7,973 nt of DNA from assembly GCA_018056275.1 (NCBI GenBank), contig JAGPFW010000030.1, forward strand, positions 1 to 7,973, written 5' to 3'. Under the pieces are notes generated by a model that saw nothing but the letters and a program-made list of their open reading frames with translations, made no database searches and was not told where the DNA came from. Of this stretch, positions 1 to 5,962 are shown piece after piece. Position 1 is the stretch's first letter, and each line of letters begins with the position of its first letter. The translations under genes were made by a program, and so were the position numbers. Source of the DNA: Patescibacteria group bacterium. Its GTDB lineage: Bacteria; Patescibacteriota; WWE3; UBA101185; UBA10185.

Positions 1-78
1 GCCCAAGATCTATCCACAATTACGCGGAAACCACCCCATAAAAAGATACTACTTGACAAACTTAAAAAATCCTCCTAA
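1..78 (+). CDS. 3' end of an upstream gene (partial, unidentified)
   Basis: Frame 1 is open from the window edge to a TAA at 76-78 and gives 25 residues, AQDLSTITRKPPHKKILLDK then LKKSS, a basic tail. The stop lies 16 bases before a clear intrinsic terminator (95-118), which is where a gene end would be expected. Frame 2 stays open longer, to 127, but would read through that terminator, so frame 1 is preferred. Too little of the protein remains to name a family. It is probably the end of a separate transcription unit and not part of the surface operon downstream. Confidence 0.4.
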   Translation, partial: AQDLSTITRKPPHKKILLDKLKKSS

Positions 79-81
79 AGT
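53..81 (+). promoter_or_regulatory. possible sigma-70-type promoter inside the upstream gene end
   Basis: A perfect -35 hexamer TTGACA (53-58) is followed after 17 bases by TAAAGT (76-81), which matches four of six bases of the -10 consensus. Transcription would start near 88, just before the first terminator hairpin. It could drive a short RNA or a terminator-controlled leader of the operon that starts at 314. In AT-rich DNA such a match can also arise by chance, and it overlaps probable coding sequence. Confidence 0.25.
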
Positions 82-94
82 TAGTTCACAAAGT

Positions 95-118
95 GCCCAA
101 TTAAGTTTGGGCGTTTTT
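95..118 (+). terminator. intrinsic terminator after the upstream gene
   Basis: The perfect 6-bp stem GCCCAA (95-100) / TTGGGC (107-112) has a 6-base loop and is followed by G and five T residues (114-118). It lies 16 bases after the TAA of the partial upstream gene, the expected place for its rho-independent terminator. Confidence 0.7.
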
Positions 119-171
119 AATATGTAGCATGAAAATTTGTAACAAAAAAGACAACGGAAGATACTCCAAAT

Positions 172-199
172 AAAGGCTAGCTAAATGCTGGCTTTTTTT
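172..199 (+). terminator. second intrinsic terminator
   Basis: The stem GCTAGC (176-181) / GCTGGC (187-192) has one U-G wobble and a 5-base loop TAAAT. It is followed by seven T residues (193-199), and AAA at 172-174 can pair with the start of the T tract. It is a strong rho-independent terminator in form. It is either a backup for the terminator at 95-118, the end of a short RNA, or an attenuator ahead of the operon at 314. The sequence does not decide between these. Confidence 0.65.
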
Positions 200-221
200 G
201 TCTAAATTTTTACAAATTCTA

Positions 222-253
222 GGTCAACACGATTTATAGGAAATCCGTTGACC
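222..253 (+). promoter_or_regulatory. 12-bp-stem hairpin / inverted repeat upstream of the fibre gene
   Basis: GGTCAAC (222-228) pairs perfectly with GTTGACC (247-253). Inside it GATTT (231-235) pairs with AAATC (241-245) around the loop ATAGG, with a small internal bulge (AC opposite C). No T tract follows, so it is not a terminator. It lies 60 bases before the start codon of the fibre gene. It may be a 5' untranslated RNA structure (stability or binding) or a DNA operator. Its right arm contains TTGACC, which could act as a -35 box with a weak -10 (TTAAAA, 272-277, 18-base spacer), so the repeat could straddle a promoter. The hairpin is seen directly; its role is inferred. Confidence 0.45.
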
Positions 254-313
254 AATAAAATGCTACTTGAGTTAAAAATTGGTAAATGATTTTTTGAAAG
301 GGGGTGTACAAAT

Positions 314-1492
314 ATGAAAATGAAAAAAATATTGCTCAGCCTGATGGTTATTACAGTTGCAACTGCATCCGTAGTGGCAGGAACTAGCGCTTTCTTTACT
401 GACACAGAGGTTAGTCAAGGAAATGTTATGGTTGCAGGATCAATTGACCTAAAGGTTGATCACACCAGACAAACCTACAACGGAGTTGACTGTAAGACTT
501 GTGGATTGGTAATTAAGAGTGACACCACCAACACTATTACGGCAAGGTGGACTGGTAGTTCTTGGGAAAATCTCTCCACACCTCAGGCTGCAAAAATAGT
601 AAGCAAACACGCAACTGACTGGGCAGATGAAACATCAATTAGGGCTGAATGGATCTGGAGTGAAGCCGATAAACCAAGTGGCGACGATAGAAGTGGATAC
701 GAATTCACCAACACTTTTACATGGCAAGGACCAATATCTCAAGCCAAACTAGAGTTGGCAATTTCTGGTGATGACAACTATGAAGTTTTTGTCAATGGCA
801 CACAGGTCGTAACCTCAGGGGAAACTCAACCTTGGCAAACAATAAAGGGATACAACATTACATCCAATATCAAGCAAGGACAAAACACTATCACCTTTAG
901 AGTCAAAAATACTGGAGGACATTATGCAGGACTTCTTTATCGTGTTGTTGTGGGAGGAAATTGCGGCGATCCCTACTTTGCCGACTTTCAAGCAAAGTGC
1001 GAACTCTGGGCACTTAAGGATTTAGAAGGTGAAAAATTCTTCAATTTCAACGACATAAAACCTGGAGATTGGGGAACAAATCTCATCAGCTACCATGTCT
1101 ACGACAATGATGCAAATGTATGCCTATTCACAGAGAATGTTACAAGTACAAGTACAAAGAATCTTGGAAATGCGATAGAGCTTAGAGTCTGGAATGCAAA
1201 CCAAGATGGCACTTTCCAAGGTGAAACACCAGTCTATGTTTATGACGGAACATTTGGAGAATTCGTAAAATCACTTGGAAAACTTAGCGCATTAACCACA
1301 AAATACATCGGTGTTGAGTGGTGTGCAGGTGAGTTTTCAGCAACAGGTTGCGATGGCTCTAGTATGGGAAATGACTATCAAGGAGCTGATTTGTCAGCCG
1401 ATTTAGGATTTTACGCAATCCAATATAGGCACAACGAAAATTTTGATTGTAACAGTCTTAAAACCCCTGTTGCCGCGACTAGTACTAACTAA
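314..1492 (+). CDS. TasA/camelysin-type SipW-dependent fibre protein with inserted beta-sandwich domain
   Basis: This is a secreted surface protein of 392 residues, probably the main fibre subunit. The N-terminus has a basic start, a hydrophobic core (about 5-24) and the region AFFTDTEVSQGNVMVAGSID (26-45). That matches the cleavage and first-strand signature of TasA/CalY proteins matured by SipW. Residues about 229-275 (LWALKDLEGE, FNDIKPGDWG, then HVYDNDANVC) resemble the conserved core of camelysin-like proteins. Between them, about 105-215 form what looks like a jelly-roll or galactose-binding-like domain: AEWIW, then LAISGDDNYEVFVNG, then GYNITSNIKQGQNTITFRVK. Cysteines at 60, 63, 217, 229, 270, 337, 346 and 379 could form disulphides outside the cell. 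The start at 314 is supported by a Shine-Dalgarno-like GAAAGGGGGT (296-305); ATG at 320 is an alternative. There is no LPXTG motif or C-terminal membrane segment. The next gene, a signal peptidase, is its likely processing enzyme. Family call strong; fibre role inferred. Confidence 0.85.
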   Translation: MKMKKILLSLMVITVATASVVAGTSAFFTDTEVSQGNVMVAGSIDLKVDHTRQTYNGVDCKTCGLVIKSDTTNTITARWTGSSWENLSTPQAAKIVSKHATDWADETSIRAEWIWSEADKPSGDDRSGYEFTNTFTWQGPISQAKLELAISGDDNYEVFVNGTQVVTSGETQPWQTIKGYNITSNIKQGQNTITFRVKNTGGHYAGLLYRVVVGGNCGDPYFADFQAKCELWALKDLEGEKFFNFNDIKPGDWGTNLISYHVYDNDANVCLFTENVTSTSTKNLGNAIELRVWNANQDGTFQGETPVYVYDGTFGEFVKSLGKLSALTTKYIGVEWCAGEFSATGCDGSSMGNDYQGADLSADLGFYAIQYRHNENFDCNSLKTPVAATSTN

Positions 1493-1495
1493 GAG

Positions 1496-1549
1496 TTAAC
1501 CTCTTACAGGAACGCCCAAGGACGCTTGGGCATCCTGATAAAAGGTTAA
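1496..1549 (+). promoter_or_regulatory. long imperfect hairpin filling the gap between fibre gene and signal peptidase gene
   Basis: Nested arms pair almost end to end: TTAACCT (1496-1502) with AGGTTAA (1543-1549), TTA (1504-1506) with TAA (1539-1541), CAGGA (1507-1511) with TCCTG (1533-1537), and GCCCAAG (1514-1520) with CTTGGGC (1525-1531) around the loop GACG. That is 22 base pairs with small bulges. No T tract follows, so full termination is unlikely. The structure could protect the 3' end of the fibre mRNA, be a processing site, or weaken translation of the next gene. The only purine-rich stretch before the peptidase start (AAAGG, 1541-1545) lies partly in its 3' arm. The structure is directly visible; its function is inferred. 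Confidence 0.6.
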
Positions 1550-1561
1550 ACAACAATAAAG

Positions 1562-2233
1562 ATGGAAAAAACAAAGACTAAAAAAAGCAAAATAAAAATA
1601 ATCCAATCCATAATCAATCTACTGCTACTTTTTTTGTTGGCAGTTACAGCTTTGGTACTCGTTTTAGCCACAATAGAAACTCCATTAGGTATAAAAGTCT
1701 TTAATGTAACCAGCGGTTCCATGGAACCAAATATAAAAATGGGAACTCTCGTCTTTGTAAAACCCGCAGATGAATACCAAATAGGAGATGTTATAACCTT
1801 TTATCCCAAGTTTTTTACAAAAGAAACTGTTACACATAGAATTTTCAACATTACAACCGATGAGGAAACAAACACCACGCGATTTACTACAAAAGGGGAT
1901 GCAAATGAAAGTGAAGACATGAATACAATTCCAAAAGAGCTGATCTTGGGAAAGGTGGTTTTTAAGCTTCCATTAATCGGGCATGTTTTGGCCTTTACAA
2001 AAACGCAGATGGGTTTTATAACCCTTATAGTTGTCCCTGCAACAATTATAATTTATTCAGAAGTTATGAGTATAAAAAATGAGGTTATGTCTTTTTTAGC
2101 AGAAAAAAAGGAAAAGAAATCCTTGAATAATTTGGAAAAAGAAGGTAAAAAGGAAAAAATTAAAAAAGAGCCAATTAAGACTACGATTAAAACTGCAAAA
2201 AAAGAGGAAGAAACTAAAGATGCAAAAATTTAA
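1562..2233 (+). CDS. sipW: SipW-like type I signal peptidase (S26B)
   Basis: This is a membrane signal peptidase of 223 residues that would remove the leader peptides of TasA/camelysin-type proteins on the outer face of the membrane. One membrane helix spans about 17-38. Next comes NVTSGSMEPNIKMGTLVFVK, with Ser53 as the nucleophile in the S-M-E-P box, and then GDVITF (75-80). VTHRI carries His92 in place of the catalytic lysine of ordinary bacterial enzymes, which is the mark of the S26B/SipW/ER type. KGDANESED (111-119) is the third conserved block. A second hydrophobic helix lies at about 150-165, followed by a Lys/Glu-rich cytoplasmic tail (about 178-223) that may form a coiled coil. It has two likely substrates, the genes on either side. 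The ribosome binding site is weak (AAAGG 16 bases upstream) and partly paired in the preceding hairpin. Its end overlaps the next gene by 14 bases. Confidence 0.9.
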   Translation: MEKTKTKKSKIKIIQSIINLLLLFLLAVTALVLVLATIETPLGIKVFNVTSGSMEPNIKMGTLVFVKPADEYQIGDVITFYPKFFTKETVTHRIFNITTDEETNTTRFTTKGDANESEDMNTIPKELILGKVVFKLPLIGHVLAFTKTQMGFITLIVVPATIIIYSEVMSIKNEVMSFLAEKKEKKSLNNLEKEGKKEKIKKEPIKTTIKTAKKEEETKDAKI

Positions 2234-3764
2234 CATCTATAAAAATTCAATAAAGCTTTTGGCCTTAGTTGCATTTTTTGGGTTTGTAAGCATTCCCGAA
2301 ACAAAAGCATGGTTTACCAACACAGAAAAATCTGTGGAAAATATTTTTTCCGCAGGTAATTTAGATATTGAACTAACATCTCATGAAGATAACTTTGACC
2401 CAAATGAAAACTTAGCAAAGGGAAACACATCTTTGCGTACTTTTATTGTTAAAAATCTAGGCTCCACCGAATTTATTTACAATCTGGAGTTTGTACCAAT
2501 ACCAACAGAAAACGATCCAAACTTTTTATGCCAAGAAGCTATTCTAACTGTTAATAAAGGTACAGAGGAAGTTTACAATGGAGAACTTTCAGATTTTTCT
2601 CTATACCCCCAAAACTCATTTTCTCTAAAAAAGGATCAAGAACAAGAATTTTCTTTTGTTATAACAATTCCACAAACCTCAGATCACTATTTAGGTGAAA
2701 CGACCTGCAAGTTTAGCATTTTGGCTAAGGCATGGATGAGTGGTTACAGTTTTGAAACAGCTTGGCAAGACTCGGATTATTTAGAAAATAGCATCTCAAC
2801 TACAAAATGGAGTCAGTTTGAGAATGGGGAAGTAGTAATAAATGAAATCATGTGGTCAGGTTCATCTGCGCACCAAAACGATGTGTGGATAGAGCTGCGC
2901 AACATGACAGAGGAAGATATAGACCTAACGGGGTGGCAACTTGTTGCCTCTGGGCCGTCTACTCACCCCGTAACTTTAAGTGGGACTATACCAGCAAAAG
3001 GATACTTTTTGCTAACCAATTATGAAACAGATTATTCTAACGGAAAGAAAAATTTTGCAGCCATAAATGACAATATAAAACCTTCCTTGGTAGATACTAA
3101 AAATGAACTAAATAAAAATCTAAATCTGCAACACTCTACAGGAGAAAAAATTATCCTTAAATCACCAGATGGAAAAGTAATAGATGAAACTCCAGAACCC
3201 GGAACTGGGCAGAACAAAGGTTGGGCAGCGGGGGAGTGGAATAAACCAGATGGTCCCTATAAATCCATGCAAAGATTAGATGAGCCTGGAGATGGATCAA
3301 AGGAGACAAACTGGATTTCCTGCAACCATGATGGTTGTAACAGCAATAAATTTTGGGATAAGTCGGAAAAAGGGAGGAATTATGGAACCCCCGGAAGTCC
3401 CAATCTTTATGTAAAGACGAAGCAAATAGAAACCCTAAATAGTGGGCAAGATAGTGTTACTCGAGATGTTGTTGCAATAGAACAAGAAGAGATTTTGGAA
3501 AATCCATTGGCAATACCATTGGAGATTCAAAACAACGAGGAGTCCCAAGTTGAACCACAAACAAGTGAGACGCAAAACAATCAAGACATAGAACCTGCTC
3601 AAGAAGATACAGATACCAAAGAAAAAGAGGTAAAAGATGTAGAAGAAGAGGAGACCTCCACCAATTTACAGGATGAAGGCCAACAAGTGGTGGTAACCAA
3701 TAATGATGAAAAACGTAGAGAGAGCAGTACAGAAAAGCCAAAAGACGAAGGAGATAGCGAATGA
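2220..3764 (+). CDS. secreted SipW-type substrate with lamin-tail domain and acidic C-terminus
   Basis: This is a 514-residue surface protein. Its leader (hydrophobic about 11-26) ends in TKA, followed by AWFTNTEKSVENIFSAGNLD (30-49), which aligns without gaps with the fibre protein's A-F-F-T-D-T-E ... A-G-S-I-D region. It should therefore be cut by the signal peptidase encoded just upstream. Residues about 65-170 form a beta-rich module with two cysteines (104, 163). Residues about 203-395 match a lamin-tail domain (LTD): EVVINEIMWSG, then VWIELRN, then DIDLTGWQL, then GYFLLTN, ending in the usual YGTPGSPN. Cys368 and Cys373 may pair. From about 400 the chain is Glu/Gln/Thr-rich and low-complexity, with no LPXTG or membrane anchor. 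The start has GAGGAAG (2204-2210) upstream and overlaps the previous gene by 14 bases; the stop overlaps the next start as ATGA. Possible roles are a minor fibre component, adapter or adhesin. LTD domains are often found on secreted bacterial proteins, but their ligand here is unknown. Confidence 0.8.
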   Translation: MQKFNIYKNSIKLLALVAFFGFVSIPETKAWFTNTEKSVENIFSAGNLDIELTSHEDNFDPNENLAKGNTSLRTFIVKNLGSTEFIYNLEFVPIPTENDPNFLCQEAILTVNKGTEEVYNGELSDFSLYPQNSFSLKKDQEQEFSFVITIPQTSDHYLGETTCKFSILAKAWMSGYSFETAWQDSDYLENSISTTKWSQFENGEVVINEIMWSGSSAHQNDVWIELRNMTEEDIDLTGWQLVASGPSTHPVTLSGTIPAKGYFLLTNYETDYSNGKKNFAAINDNIKPSLVDTKNELNKNLNLQHSTGEKIILKSPDGKVIDETPEPGTGQNKGWAAGEWNKPDGPYKSMQRLDEPGDGSKETNWISCNHDGCNSNKFWDKSEKGRNYGTPGSPNLYVKTKQIETLNSGQDSVTRDVVAIEQEEILENPLAIPLEIQNNEESQVEPQTSETQNNQDIEPAQEDTDTKEKEVKDVEEEETSTNLQDEGQQVVVTNNDEKRRESSTEKPKDEGDSE

Positions 3765-5962
3765 ATAAAATAAAACTAAGCATATTTCTACTAGCAATAG
3801 GTATCGGAATTGGAAAATCCACCAAAGCCTTTGCGCAAGATATAACCGTAACCTGCCACCAAAGTGGGGAATGTGATATGGCACCGTCAGCGGGGGCTGC
3901 TCTATTTGATAAAAGTCAAGAAGACAATACAAAAATGCTTCCGGGGGACACCATAAACAGGGCCATACTCTTAATAAACGAATCAAAGGACAATTGTGCC
4001 ATGTACCTTAAGAAGGTTTATAATGTTCACTTTGGGAACAAAACTCCAACCGATTTTGCCTCCAAAATGTTTACAGCAATGCAAACCTCTAATGGCACAA
4101 TTTTTGGCAGTGTTTCTCAAGGCTACCCAACAAACAACAAAACCCTACAGGACCTGTTTGATGTAGAAAATCTTGGCTTAACCAAAATTCCTTCTGGTTC
4201 CCAAGAAAAAATAAACTGGGTAGTAAGATTTGATCCGCTAACAGGAAACCCTTACCAAAAATCCGAAGTTTGGTTTGATTTTGATATGGTCTTTGAGTGT
4301 CGTCCAATAACAGCAAGTTCATTCACAATCTCCAAGTACAATTCCGCATGGCCAACAAAACTTTCGTTAGGAAATGTAGTTACATATAAAATTATTGTAG
4401 AAACAACCAATTCCCCCATCCAAAATGTAAATGTTATAGACGCGCCGGCAAAAAACATAATCCCAATAGCAGATTCATGGACAGCTCAATCCTCCAACCG
4501 AGGTGACCTTAAAGCAAACGGACAAGCCTTTCCACCAGTTTATTCTTCACCTGCAATATGGGCTATTGGAGACATGGATGCAAACGAGACAGTAACGCTT
4601 ACGTATCAGGCAACAGTGGGTAACTCCACAACAAACGGCATTTATAAGGATTTGGCATGGGCATACGGATACGAGGCCAAAGAAAAGGTTTTGGCAGCAT
4701 CCACTGATTCTGGATTTGCAGTAAACGGAGGAATCGTCACGAATACTTTTGTAGGAACACAAGTTCTTGTTGATTCTCTAGAGGATCCTACCACTAAAAA
4801 AGTTTCTATAAAAACCAAAGAAATAGAGGGAGAGGTTTTAGGAGCAACAACCCAAATTCTTCCTGCTACGGGGGCAAATACCATTTTTACAGCAATTATT
4901 GGTGTGGTTACAAGTGCAGGAATCTTAATTAACTTGGCCCAAATTAAAAAGCAAAAAGCAAAGGCAAAAGTTCTTGTTTCTTCCCTTTTAATGGCGGTGC
5001 TTTTTGGAGCAACAAAATCACCTGTTTTTGCCCAAACATCCCCCGAGAGTCTGTTTCTAAGAATCTCTGAGCCAAAAACTCCCGATAATAGGTCATTTGT
5101 AGTAGATTATGTAGCATTAGACATACAAAATAACCCAATAAAAATAACTTGCCTTAAAAAATCACCACAAGAGACATTTTTTACCCCTTTTTTGGAAGTT
5201 ACAACAAAAGCAGGAGGGGATTCTGGGGTTTGCGCCATTGATGGAAATATTCTATCCACTGAAGGGATTTACACAGTAAAAGTTACAGCAGAAGTTAACG
5301 GCACAGCAAAATCAGAGGAGGTAGCAGTCTTATACAAAAAAACTGGGCCACAAAGACCAAAATATATAGAAAAAGAAAAGGTAAACAACTGCGAATACGA
5401 GGTAACAGTTAAAACATCTGATGACAGTAAAAACGCCTATATTGAGATTTATCGTTCTGCAAAAAAAGACTTTACTGTGGGAGCATCTACAAGAGTTAAA
5501 ACAATGGATGTGACTGCCAACAAAACTTATGAATTTACTCATAAATTATATGGTGGCGACTGCGGAAGTTCTTATTACGCTGTAAGAGCCTTTGATAGCG
5601 CAGGAAACCCTTCGGATGTGCGAGCAGAAGTGGTTGAAGAAATTATTGAGGTTAATAGCGGTTCCAAAACAGGCAATACAGCTAGTGAAGCATCCGAGAT
5701 CTTGCCAGGCACAGGAGATGGCGTTTTTGGTGAAGAAGTGGAGGAGGTTGAAGCGAGTATAGTAACCGAAGGCGAGCAAACAATGGAATCGGAAAATACT
5801 GATGATAATGCAGAGAAAAAGGAAGAGGAATCGCAACTTCCAGAAGTCTTAGGCGCCAAAGAACAAAAAAGAGGTTTATCCTGGGTAATTCCAGTCTTAT
5901 TGGTAGTACTAGTAGGATTTTTTGTGGCTAAATCAAATCGTGGAAAATCAAAATCCAAATAA
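3761..5962 (+). CDS. 733-residue tandem sortase-substrate surface protein (possible polyprotein)
   Basis: Part 1 starts with a signal peptide (1-25, predicted cut AFA/QD). A beta-rich module follows (about 27-182, PGDTINRAILLINE near 61-74; Cys 32, 38, 79, 180). Next is a DUF11-like module (about 186-310, with LSLGNVVTYKIIVETTNSPI, then DMDANETVTLTYQA), and then a complete sorting signal: LPATG (367-371), a hydrophobic segment (about 374-393) and basic KKQKAKAK (396-403). Part 2 follows without a stop: a second signal-peptide-like segment (404-425, ending VFAQ), an Ig-like module (about 428-526), an FN3-like module (about 530-625), LPGTG (648-652), an acidic linker, EVLGA and a terminal membrane helix (about 707-723) with a basic tail. 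Each membrane crossing fits threading of one chain with both halves outside. AAGGAG (3748-3753) supports the start. No good start or ribosome site is seen for an independent second gene. Gene call strong; polyprotein processing is inferred. Confidence 0.85.
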   Translation: MNKIKLSIFLLAIGIGIGKSTKAFAQDITVTCHQSGECDMAPSAGAALFDKSQEDNTKMLPGDTINRAILLINESKDNCAMYLKKVYNVHFGNKTPTDFASKMFTAMQTSNGTIFGSVSQGYPTNNKTLQDLFDVENLGLTKIPSGSQEKINWVVRFDPLTGNPYQKSEVWFDFDMVFECRPITASSFTISKYNSAWPTKLSLGNVVTYKIIVETTNSPIQNVNVIDAPAKNIIPIADSWTAQSSNRGDLKANGQAFPPVYSSPAIWAIGDMDANETVTLTYQATVGNSTTNGIYKDLAWAYGYEAKEKVLAASTDSGFAVNGGIVTNTFVGTQVLVDSLEDPTTKKVSIKTKEIEGEVLGATTQILPATGANTIFTAIIGVVTSAGILINLAQIKKQKAKAKVLVSSLLMAVLFGATKSPVFAQTSPESLFLRISEPKTPDNRSFVVDYVALDIQNNPIKITCLKKSPQETFFTPFLEVTTKAGGDSGVCAIDGNILSTEGIYTVKVTAEVNGTAKSEEVAVLYKKTGPQRPKYIEKEKVNNCEYEVTVKTSDDSKNAYIEIYRSAKKDFTVGASTRVKTMDVTANKTYEFTHKLYGGDCGSSYYAVRAFDSAGNPSDVRAEVVEEIIEVNSGSKTGNTASEASEILPGTGDGVFGEEVEEVEASIVTEGEQTMESENTDDNAEKKEEESQLPEVLGAKEQKRGLSWVIPVLLVVLVGFFVAKSNRGKSKSK
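4859..5035 (+). other. internal LPATG sorting signal followed by a second signal peptide
   Basis: This junction lies inside the 733-residue protein. It encodes LPATG (4859-4873), a hydrophobic stretch, the basic loop KKQKAKAK (4946-4969), a second hydrophobic stretch VLVSSLLMAVLFG and the cut-like end SPVFAQ. The last motif mirrors the protein's own N-terminal leader end, KAFAQ. The order is that of a C-terminal wall-sorting signal joined directly to an N-terminal export signal. The only in-frame ATG here (about 4991) would leave a leader too short to work, and no Shine-Dalgarno sequence precedes it. Confidence 0.7.

Noticed and set aside
2..127. Frame 2 open stretch at the window start as the upstream gene end
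   Set aside because: It runs through the intrinsic terminator at 95-118. Frame 1, ending at 78, fits the terminator position better.
119..171. Cyclic-di-GMP or other riboswitch before the second terminator
   Set aside because: I looked for recognisable conserved cores and paired arms of known classes and found none in these 53 bases.
95..1531. Shared stem GCCCAA/TTGGGC in the terminator at 95-112 and the hairpin at 1514-1531 as a repeat family
   Set aside because: Only six bases per arm match and the loops and flanks differ; this is too short to argue common origin.
3457..3986. Two minus-strand frames of 122 and 106 codons
   Set aside because: They lie antisense to the acidic tail of the LTD protein and the start of the next gene, both of which are strongly supported; their hydrophobic composition is what antisense of Glu/Gln-rich codons produces.
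4930..4990. Assembly or frameshift error as the cause of the fused 733-residue protein
   Set aside because: The frame stays the same on both sides and encodes sensible protein throughout (basic loop then leader), with no remnant intergenic sequence, so an error is not needed. It cannot be excluded without reads.
5575..5958. 127-codon open frame on the minus strand
   Set aside because: It is a shadow of the acidic, repetitive-codon 3' end of the 733-residue protein. It has a Ser/Thr-rich composition with no domain and no ribosome site of its own.
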